Source: Acidiphilium sp. CAG:727 (GTDB lineage Bacteria > Bacillota > Clostridia > Christensenellales > Borkfalkiaceae). Taken from it: a stretch of 12,487 bases of DNA. Each line of letters opens with the position of its first letter. Position 1 is the stretch's first letter. Under the pieces are notes generated by a model that saw only the letters and a program-made list of their open reading frames with translations, had not been told where the DNA came from and searched no databases. The DNA lies in NCBI GenBank assembly GCA_000437515.1, contig FR898414.1, forward strand, positions 1 through 12,487, given 5' to 3'. A program made the translations under genes and the position numbers. Below, piece after piece: positions 7,162 through 12,487 of the stretch.

Positions 7162-7617
7162 ATGAAGACTATAGTCGATAACAGAGAAGCGAGATTCGAG
7201 TATTTCGTCGAAGAAACCGCAGAAGCGGGAATTTCGCTCGACGGCGGAGAAGTTAAGTCTATAAGGGCGGGTAACGTTTCGCTCAAAGACGCGTATTGCT
7301 CGGTTTCTGCTAAGGGCGAACTTTTTATTAAAGGCATGCACGTCGCCGTTTACGATAAAGGCGGCGCGTATAACGTAAAGGACAGCCGAAGAGACAGAAA
7401 ACTTTTGATGCATAAGTCCGAAATACACAGGCTTATCGGAAAAGTAAACGAAAAAGGGTATACGATAGTTCCGCTGAAACTCTATTTCAATCAATCTCTG
7501 ATAAAGGTCGAAATAGGTCTTTGTAAGGGTAAACATACTTACGACAAAAAACAGACTATAAAAGAACGGGATCTCGACAGATCCGCAAAGCGTGAAATCA
7601 AAAACTATAAAATTTAA
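7162..7617 (+). CDS. smpB: SsrA-binding protein SmpB
   Basis: SmpB binds the tRNA-like domain of tmRNA and places its C-terminal tail in the empty mRNA channel of stalled ribosomes, allowing trans-translation. The 151-residue product is of normal size. Conserved landmarks: NREARFEYFVEETAEAGISL, GGEVKSIRAGNVSLKDAY, the DRKLLMHKSEI helix, TIVPLKLYF and GLCKGKHTYDKKQTIKERD, ending in the basic tail KREIKNYKI that forms the mRNA-channel helix. ATG 7162 is preferred to ATG 7156: it gives the family-like N terminus, and 7156 abuts the -10 box and would lie upstream of the predicted transcription start. No Shine-Dalgarno sequence is visible, so the transcript from the local promoter would be leaderless or nearly so. 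The stop is only 9 nt before the tmRNA 5' end. Confidence 0.95.
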   Translation: MKTIVDNREARFEYFVEETAEAGISLDGGEVKSIRAGNVSLKDAYCSVSAKGELFIKGMHVAVYDKGGAYNVKDSRRDRKLLMHKSEIHRLIGKVNEKGYTIVPLKLYFNQSLIKVEIGLCKGKHTYDKKQTIKERDLDRSAKREIKNYKI

Positions 7618-7626
7618 CGTAAAAAC

Positions 7627-8006
7627 GGGGGTGCACCGAATTCGACTGTGTAAAAAAGGAACGATATAAGCATATCGCAGGGCCGCGGCTGCGTTAAAAC
7701 GCGGGCAAATTCAAATGCTAAAAATGAAAACAACACGGTAAGATATAACAATAATCTTGCTTTCGCTGCTTAATTAACGCGGCGGTGTCGCTACGCTTTT
7801 TCCCGTCGGAAGCGATAGCGGCATAATTTCAGACGGGGAACGCCCTAAACGGCGCGGTTCTACCGTTTCGGGGGCTTTTTTGAACCGACGTTATCCTGTA
7901 GCCCGTATCCGGGCAGCGGATAAAAGAGATTAAACGGATACTAAGTATGTAGAAGGTCGTTTTGTTTTTATGCAACACAGGAGTTTGACTCTCCTCACCT
8001 CCACCA
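7627..8006 (+). ncRNA. ssrA: Transfer-messenger RNA (tmRNA)
   Basis: tmRNA rescues stalled ribosomes and appends a degradation tag. The 5' end GGGGGTG (7627-7633) pairs with CACCTCC (7996-8002) to make the seven-pair acceptor stem (one G-U), followed by encoded ACCA (8003-8006). The conserved GAATTCGAC lies near the 5' end, and a T arm is formed by AGGAG (7979-7983), loop TTTGACT and CTCCT (7991-7995). Length is 380 nt. The tag frame starts at the likely resume codon GCT (7717-7719) and ends at TAA (7771-7773), encoding AKNENNTVRYNNNLAFAA. The resume codon is inferred from position and reading frame. GC-rich inverted repeats before and after the tag match the expected pseudoknot regions. With only 9 nt after smpB and no clear promoter of its own, it is probably cotranscribed and trimmed at the 5' end by RNase P. 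Confidence 0.96.
7717..7773 (+). other. tmRNA proteolysis-tag reading frame
   Basis: Eighteen codons from GCT to the TAA stop encode a tag rich in asparagine and ending in LAFAA. The common bacterial ending is ALAA, recognised by ClpXP and related proteases; here phenylalanine replaces leucine before the final two alanines. The stop is in the expected place, well before the 3' pseudoknots. Confidence 0.8.
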
Positions 8007-8008
8007 TC

Positions 8009-8032
8009 TTTGTAGTACGAAAAAGCTACAAA
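8009..8032 (+). other. Small hairpin just after tmRNA
   Basis: TTTGTAG (8009-8015) pairs with CTACAAA (8026-8032) around a 10-nt loop, starting 3 nt after the tmRNA CCA end. It is AT-rich and lacks a T-run, so it is more likely a 3'-processing boundary or spacer structure than a terminator. Confidence 0.45.
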
Positions 8033-8036
8033 ACAT

Positions 8037-8072
8037 AAAAAGCACAAGATTTAGTATGTCTTGTGCTTTTTT
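8037..8072. terminator. Bidirectional intrinsic terminator after ssrA
   Basis: AGCACAAGA (8041-8049) pairs perfectly with TCTTGTGCT (8059-8067) around a 9-nt loop, with an A-run on the left (8037-8041) and a run of six T on the right (8067-8072). It ends the tmRNA transcript and, read on the other strand, can end the convergent araC-type gene transcript. Confidence 0.88.
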
Positions 8073-8175
8073 ATTGCTATATCTTGTGGTTTGCGCACCT
8101 TGCGGAATATTTGAATTCAGGGGCTGCATTTCAGCATTTTTTTCAAAAAAGGGGGTTTGAACTGTCGAGTCGATA
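8073..8175. other. Intergenic segment between ssrA terminator and araC-type gene 3' end
   Basis: About 100 nt of non-coding sequence between two convergent genes. It holds homopolymeric A/T and G stretches near 8139-8156. No copy of the tmRNA 3' end was seen, so there is no sign of an integrated element using ssrA as an attachment site. Confidence 0.5.
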
Positions 8176-9078
8176 TTATTGTTTGCGGTATTGTAGTGGC
8201 GTAATGCCATATTTTTCTTTGAAAAGGCGCGTGAAATGCGCTTGCGATTGAAATCCGACGTCGTTTGAGATTTTCCATAACGGGAAAGTCGTGTTTTTCA
8301 GCAGATTACACGCATAAGTTAAACGCAAATCGTTAATGTAGGCGACGATAGTCGTTCCCGTGTATTTTTTAAATTCGCGACATATAGTCGTTTGAGAATA
8401 ATGCGAAACTTTGTATATTTCCGAAAGTTTGAAATCGTTCGAAAGGTTTACGTTGTTTAATTTCTGAATAAAACTTTTAAGCCAGTCCGGCATACCGTTG
8501 TCTTTTGTATCTACGTAAAACAGGCTGAAAATAAATGAAATAAAAGATTTTAGCGAGACGTTCCAATACGCCTCGTTTTGCGATTCCAGAATAATTTTCT
8601 GAAAATTCAGTGCGGTTTCGAAATAGGTCGAATTTAAGTGAATCAGTTGATTCGGGCAGGTTGCGTTTTCATCGCCGAACCACATTTTCAACAATTCCTT
8701 TGCAAACGGAATTTTACACGTCAGATTGATATGCTGCGAATCGTAGTTTTTGTACTGGCTGTGTTTGTGATATTGTCCGGGAAAGATTATGAACGCGTCT
8801 CCCGTTTTCATAACCGTTTGCGCGTTGGCGAAGTGGTGAACTATTTTGCCTTCGGTAACTATGAATATTTCGATATAGTTATCGTGCGAATGATAAAAAG
8901 ACGTTGGCTTTGTCCATATATGAAACGAAAAATCCTTTTCCGATTGCAATACTGCGTAAGTGCGGGTACGTTTTACGCTCGGAAATATATCGTGTGACAT
9001 AAAATCTTTGTCCGACGTAAAAACCGCAACGCTTTTATTGGTGCTTTCGATTTTCTTTTCTTCTTTATCCATATCCAT
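8176..9078 (-). CDS. AraC-family transcriptional regulator with N-terminal cupin domain
   Basis: A one-component regulator, probably controlling the divergent locus at 9318 onward. From ATG 9078 the protein has 300 residues, the usual AraC-family size. The N-terminal half is a cupin-like ligand domain (HSHDNYIEIFIVTEGKIVHH, then GDAFIIFPGQYHKHS). The C-terminal hundred residues contain two helix-turn-helix units: LSEIYKVSHYSQTTICREFK, then LWKISNDVGFQSQAHFTRLF followed by the family end signature KEKYGITPLQYRKQ. In sugar-responsive members the cupin domain binds the inducer; the ligand here is unknown. ATG 9078 is chosen as the first ATG of the frame; an earlier TTG at 9129 has no better context. 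Neither has a visible Shine-Dalgarno sequence, so the start is less certain than the family. Confidence 0.93.
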   Translation of the reverse strand: MDMDKEEKKIESTNKSVAVFTSDKDFMSHDIFPSVKRTRTYAVLQSEKDFSFHIWTKPTSFYHSHDNYIEIFIVTEGKIVHHFANAQTVMKTGDAFIIFPGQYHKHSQYKNYDSQHINLTCKIPFAKELLKMWFGDENATCPNQLIHLNSTYFETALNFQKIILESQNEAYWNVSLKSFISFIFSLFYVDTKDNGMPDWLKSFIQKLNNVNLSNDFKLSEIYKVSHYSQTTICREFKKYTGTTIVAYINDLRLTYACNLLKNTTFPLWKISNDVGFQSQAHFTRLFKEKYGITPLQYRKQ

Positions 9079-9224
9079 ATTGTAACGCGACTTGATTTTT
9101 CGGTCAAGCGGAAAAATAAAATTTCTCAAAATTTTAATCGAAAATTTGAAACTAAGTAGGATTATAATTTTCTAAAACTGCATATTATATCGGAAATTTT
9201 AAGAAATCGACATTTCGAAAATTG

Positions 9225-9260
9225 ACTAAAAATAGCAAAAATTAAACTAAAAACAGCAAA
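9225..9260 (+). promoter_or_regulatory. Direct-repeat pair, probable AraC-type operator
   Basis: ACTAAAAATAGCAAA (9225-9239) and ACTAAAAACAGCAAA (9246-9260) match at 14 of 15 positions and are spaced 21 bp start to start, two helical turns, on the same strand. The second copy ends where the -35 of the downstream promoter should lie (about 9258-9263). This matches how AraC-type activators sit on paired half-sites. Binding by the adjacent regulator is inference. Confidence 0.65.
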
Positions 9261-9280
9261 GCAAAATTCAAAAGTAGCGT

Positions 9281-9286
9281 TATAAT
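9281..9286 (+). promoter_or_regulatory. -10 box for the DUF4838 operon
   Basis: A perfect TATAAT at 9281-9286 lies 31 nt before the ATG. The -35 position is AAAGCA-like and far from TTGACA. A good -10 with a poor -35 next to a repeat pair is typical of an activator-dependent promoter. Confidence 0.65.
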
Positions 9287-9317
9287 GTTATCGTAAAAAG
9301 ACAAAAGACGGATAGAA

Positions 9318-11270
9318 ATGAAAATTTTGACGAAAAGAAACTTAAAATCGGCATTGATTGCTGTATTGCTTGCCTTTTTCACGGCGTTTTGTTCGTGCGG
9401 GAGTTCCGATAACGGTAATACTCCCGAAAATCCGACAGAAGAATATCCCGAAACAGTCTACTCTGTGGTCGTTTGTAATAACGACGAAGGCGTGGGCGCG
9501 CACGCTGCGATTTTTGCCGATTATCTTAAGAAAATGACGGGCAGAACGTATTCGGTTTTAGCCGAATCTGCGCTTCCGCAGAAAATCGCGGATGACAGCA
9601 ATTTGTTTTATCTCGGTAAAAGTCTGCAAACGAATGAAATCGTCGGAGACGGTAAAGAAAAATATTCTGTTAAATCGGACGGTAAAAACGTCTATATAAA
9701 CGGCAATTCGAGTCGCGCGATTATATACGGAATTTATTCGTTTTTAAGATACGCGGGTTGTGAGTATTACTCTGCGGATTGCGAAAGCGTTCCGAAAGTA
9801 AACGACCTTAAACTCGATGAACTCGATATAACCGAAACACCCGATATAAGCATAAGACATTATCTTTCGTGGGATACTTGTTACGATCACGCGGACGGCG
9901 AGTTTACGACGAAGAGTTTAATGAACTCTGCTTACGGTTTTTTAGGTAAAGAAAACGGCGGAACGGTAACGCTCGGTTATCTCGGCGCAGATACGCACAA
10001 CGCGAGATATTACGTCGGTGAAGAGTATTGGGGCAGCGAGTATTGTCCCGCAAATCCGGAGGCGGTGGGCGGTTATGTCCCGTGCCTTACGAACGGTATC
10101 GAATACAATACGGATAAACGCTCGACGTTATCGCTCGTTACGGCGAACATGAAAAAACTCTTAGCGGCTAATACCGAAACCGAATATTTTACTTTCGAAC
10201 AGGAAGACGGACACGACGGCGCGTATTGTACTTGCTCGAATTGCATTGCCGCGGCTGATAAATACGGTCGTAGCGGTGTGCTGGTAAGATTTTGCAACGC
10301 GCTAATTGAAAAACTTCGTTCCGATGCCGAATTGAACGGTCGTAACTTCAAAATCGTTACTTTTGCCTACGAGTACACGAAAGAACCGCCCAAAGGCGGG
10401 GTTACCGTAGACAAAGATCTTTGTATCTGGTACGCAGACTATTCGGATATGCGTTATTCGCTTACGGACGAGAGACAGATCGACTCGTACAAAAACAATT
10501 TGTCGGGTTGGCTTGATATCACGAAAGGCAAGAACGACGGATCGTTGATGATATGGTTGTACGATACGTCCTATAACAATTATCTTTCGTATTTCGGTAC
10601 TTCGATGAGCGCGATAGATAAAACGGTAGACGAAATAACCGAATCGGGCGCGGAAATGTTGCTCGTTTTGGGCGCGTACGACGCGGATAACATATGGCAG
10701 TCGAAGATGCGTTCGTTCATATGGTCGAAAAAGTCGGTCGATAAAACTTTGCGGGCGGCAGATTTAAGAGACGAATTTATCGACAATTACTTCGGAGTGG
10801 CTGCAGGCGAATATATCAAGAAATATTGCGACGCTTACGATCGTTATTACGCCGACAACCCGAATTATTATCCCGTTCGCCACGGCAACGAATATCTGCA
10901 CGACATTTCGGCTACCGAACACGTTGAGAGTTTAGGCTTCGTAAACGATGCGATCGCGGCGATAAACACGGACAAAACGCTTAAAAACACGGTAAAAAAC
11001 AGATATTTGAAAAGACTTTACGGAGTAAAAGCCTCTTCGTATTGTTCGATTCTGTATTATTTCGATTCATATTTTACGGTCGCGACCGACGAACAGAAAA
11101 TTACGCTGTTCGGTTCGGCGGATATAACGAAAGCGGCGACAAAAGAGAATTTTACGGCAGAGTTCAGAACTCTTTGTAAAAACGCGGGAATAACCCGCTG
11201 CAGAGAAGGAACGGACTCAAACAATACTGTAGACAATTTTATCGCGAATAACGTAGGTAAAAAGTTTTAA
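9318..11270 (+). CDS. Secreted DUF4838-family lipoprotein, probable glycan-acting protein
   Basis: The 650-residue product starts with a lipoprotein signal: basic residues, a hydrophobic stretch (11-24) and a cysteine-rich lipobox-like site ending at Cys27 (FCSC), so it is probably anchored outside the membrane. Residues about 45-170 resemble the N-terminal alpha/beta domain found before GH20/GH67-type hydrolases (HAAIFADYLKKMTGRTY ... NSSRAIIYGIYSFLRYAGCEYY). The central part matches DUF4838 as I know it: VPCLTNG, then FTFEQEDGHDGAYCTCSNC (Cys304, 306, 309), LVRFCNALIEKL, FAYEYTKEPPKG and DLCIWYADYSD. DUF4838 proteins are related in fold to alpha-glucuronidases, but activity is generally unproven; Glu294 and Glu296 near the Cys cluster are candidate functional residues. 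ATG 9318 has only a weak GGA upstream. It is divergent from the AraC-type gene and 1 nt before the next gene. Confidence 0.85.
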   Translation: MKILTKRNLKSALIAVLLAFFTAFCSCGSSDNGNTPENPTEEYPETVYSVVVCNNDEGVGAHAAIFADYLKKMTGRTYSVLAESALPQKIADDSNLFYLGKSLQTNEIVGDGKEKYSVKSDGKNVYINGNSSRAIIYGIYSFLRYAGCEYYSADCESVPKVNDLKLDELDITETPDISIRHYLSWDTCYDHADGEFTTKSLMNSAYGFLGKENGGTVTLGYLGADTHNARYYVGEEYWGSEYCPANPEAVGGYVPCLTNGIEYNTDKRSTLSLVTANMKKLLAANTETEYFTFEQEDGHDGAYCTCSNCIAAADKYGRSGVLVRFCNALIEKLRSDAELNGRNFKIVTFAYEYTKEPPKGGVTVDKDLCIWYADYSDMRYSLTDERQIDSYKNNLSGWLDITKGKNDGSLMIWLYDTSYNNYLSYFGTSMSAIDKTVDEITESGAEMLLVLGAYDADNIWQSKMRSFIWSKKSVDKTLRAADLRDEFIDNYFGVAAGEYIKKYCDAYDRYYADNPNYYPVRHGNEYLHDISATEHVESLGFVNDAIAAINTDKTLKNTVKNRYLKRLYGVKASSYCSILYYFDSYFTVATDEQKITLFGSADITKAATKENFTAEFRTLCKNAGITRCREGTDSNNTVDNFIANNVGKKF

Positions 11271-11271
11271 T

Positions 11272-12487
11272 ATGGCAAAAAAAGAATTTATACAAGCGAT
11301 ATTTTGCGCACCGACGGGCAAATACGATAATCTTCCGTATCCTTCGAGGCTTACAGACGAGGTTTTCAAGTCGTTAAAAGAAGCGGGTATAAACAGAATT
11401 TTCGGCTTCGGCTACGATATAAGGAAAGAAACGCAGATAAAAACGCTTGAACTTTGCGAAAAGTACGGCATAAAATATTTGCCGACGATGGAATGTTTCG
11501 GCAGATACGTCGATTTCGGTTGGGTCGATTTGACCCAAGAAGAAAAGAAAAATCTTGACGAACGATTTATAAAAGAAGTCGGCGAATACGTCGGTTATCC
11601 CGCATTTGCGGGAGTGTTTTTCGGCGACGAAGCGGGGTATTTATCTTTTGGCGGAGTTGCCCATGCAAAGAAAATTTTCGACGAAAATTATCCGTCGCTC
11701 GAATTTCATTTCAACTTTTTCTCATATTCGATAAACGACGCTATATTCTGGGGAGGAATGGCAGGCGCGGTAAACGGCGAACCGAAACGCGAAAAACCGT
11801 TTGAACTTAAAGGCGATACGGCGATAACTTTTGCAAACAGATTCAATTTTTACGATAAACTCGTTGAAGGGCTTCTGTCGAAAGCGAAATTTGAATTTAT
11901 TTCGCAGGACAAATATCCGTTTGAGGGTTTCTGGAAAGAAGTTCCGACTTCGGTACACGTGGCTTTGTTTGAATTAAATGCGTTTTTTGCCGAAAAGAAA
12001 CGAAAATACGGTTGTAAATTTTATAACTATATGCAGGCAGGGCAGTGGATGACGGGAACGCCGAGAAAGCATATGACGAAAGGTGAAGCGGCGTTGCAGG
12101 CGCACGTTACCGCGGCTTACGGAAACGACGGTTTCGCATATTTCCCGGGGTGCTTCCCGATAGATTACACATTTAACTCCGATATGAAATATTCCGAAGA
12201 GGGTGCCGGCGGACTTATCGATATGTATGGCAATAAAGCTGAAGTATACGATTGGGTAAAAGAACTCAACGAGTTTTTCGCTCTTATCGAAGACGATATT
12301 TTATCGAGCGAACTGAAAGGCGTAACTTCTTACGGCGAATATTACAACGGGTTTACGAAGGACGAAATAAAGGATTTGCCCGATAGCGAATGTATTTTCA
12401 CGGGAGAGTTGCCGAAATATTTTAACTATACCGATAAAGGCGTGAATGTCGGGTGCGAAAACGAAGTTATGATGTCCGTGTTTGAAA
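11272..12487 (+). CDS. Hypothetical glycoside-hydrolase-like barrel protein, 3' end outside window
   Basis: The frame is open from ATG 11272 to the right edge (405 residues, no stop), so the gene is incomplete here. There is no signal peptide, so it is probably cytoplasmic. I do not recognise a named family. The pattern suggests a TIM-barrel sugar enzyme: alternating helix and strand units (LTDEVFKSLKEAGINRIFGFG, then LELCEKYGIKYLPTMECFGR), PAFAGVFFGDEAGYLSFGG, where the Asp-Glu pair ends a strand as acid residues do in GH42- and GH-A-like enzymes, then YNYMQAGQWM and AYFPGCFPIDYTF late in the barrel. Catalytic assignment of the Glu in GDEAG is inference. The ATG is 1 nt after the stop of the DUF4838 gene, so the two are surely cotranscribed and perhaps translationally coupled; only a weak AGGT lies upstream. 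A role in metabolising what the lipoprotein handles is plausible but unproven. Confidence 0.8.
   Translation, partial: MAKKEFIQAIFCAPTGKYDNLPYPSRLTDEVFKSLKEAGINRIFGFGYDIRKETQIKTLELCEKYGIKYLPTMECFGRYVDFGWVDLTQEEKKNLDERFIKEVGEYVGYPAFAGVFFGDEAGYLSFGGVAHAKKIFDENYPSLEFHFNFFSYSINDAIFWGGMAGAVNGEPKREKPFELKGDTAITFANRFNFYDKLVEGLLSKAKFEFISQDKYPFEGFWKEVPTSVHVALFELNAFFAEKKRKYGCKFYNYMQAGQWMTGTPRKHMTKGEAALQAHVTAAYGNDGFAYFPGCFPIDYTFNSDMKYSEEGAGGLIDMYGNKAEVYDWVKELNEFFALIEDDILSSELKGVTSYGEYYNGFTKDEIKDLPDSECIFTGELPKYFNYTDKGVNVGCENEVMMSVFE

Larger units (their letters stand above)
9079..9317. promoter_or_regulatory. AT-rich divergent control region
   Basis: This 239-nt region separates the araC-type gene from the DUF4838 gene. 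It holds two imperfect AT-rich inverted repeats (9126-9149 and 9195-9223), a 15-nt direct repeat (9225-9260), a plus-strand -10 box at 9281-9286, and on the minus strand a TATAAT at 9166-9161 that could serve the regulator gene, though without a recognisable -35. Confidence 0.65.

Noticed and set aside
8073..8175. Possible integration scar or attachment site downstream of ssrA
   Set aside because: tmRNA 3' ends are common integration sites, but I found no second copy of the tmRNA 3' end and no integrase in the window.
7829..8210. Open frames on the minus strand across tmRNA and its flank
   Set aside because: They read through the structured tmRNA and terminator and have no recognisable protein features.

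Overview
The window is bacterial chromosome of moderate GC. It looks most like an uncultured member of the Clostridia/Bacillota, probably from a gut or other anaerobic community. Supporting this are a fumarate-reductase-type flavoprotein, cofactor-independent phosphoglycerate mutase, the Bacillota-style order secG-rnr-smpB-ssrA, Clostridia-like PGK and SecG sequences, and a DUF4838 lipoprotein of the kind common in glycan-degrading anaerobes. The assignment is inference; no rRNA is present.

Layout. (1) 1-781: 3' part of an FAD-binding fumarate reductase/succinate dehydrogenase-like flavoprotein. (2) 797-4583: a glycolytic operon, pgk-tpiA-gpmI, behind a near-consensus promoter (TTGACA, 17 nt, TAAAAT). 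(3) 4609-8072: a protein export and ribosome rescue block: secG, rnr (RNase R), smpB and ssrA (tmRNA, 7627-8006), closed by a strong hairpin terminator. RNase R, SmpB and tmRNA act together in trans-translation and non-stop mRNA decay. (4) 8176-9078, minus strand: an AraC-family regulator with a cupin sensor domain. (5) 9079-9317: an AT-rich divergent control region holding a 15-nt direct repeat at 21-bp spacing just upstream of a TATAAT box. (6) 9318-12487: a two-gene unit encoding a secreted DUF4838 lipoprotein and, 1 nt later, a cytoplasmic protein that looks like a glycoside-hydrolase-type barrel and runs off the window.

Regions 1-3 are housekeeping. Regions 4-6 look like a small regulated carbohydrate-use locus of unknown substrate and are the accessory, least described part.

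Points worth a second look: a 9-residue in-frame duplication inside the nucleotide-binding GGGDSAA motif of PGK, next to a nine-G run; an intrinsic-terminator-like hairpin whose T-run touches the rnr start codon; a promoter that places the smpB transcription start at or next to its ATG; ssrA only 9 nt after smpB, with a tag ending in LAFAA; and the AraC-type repeat pair.
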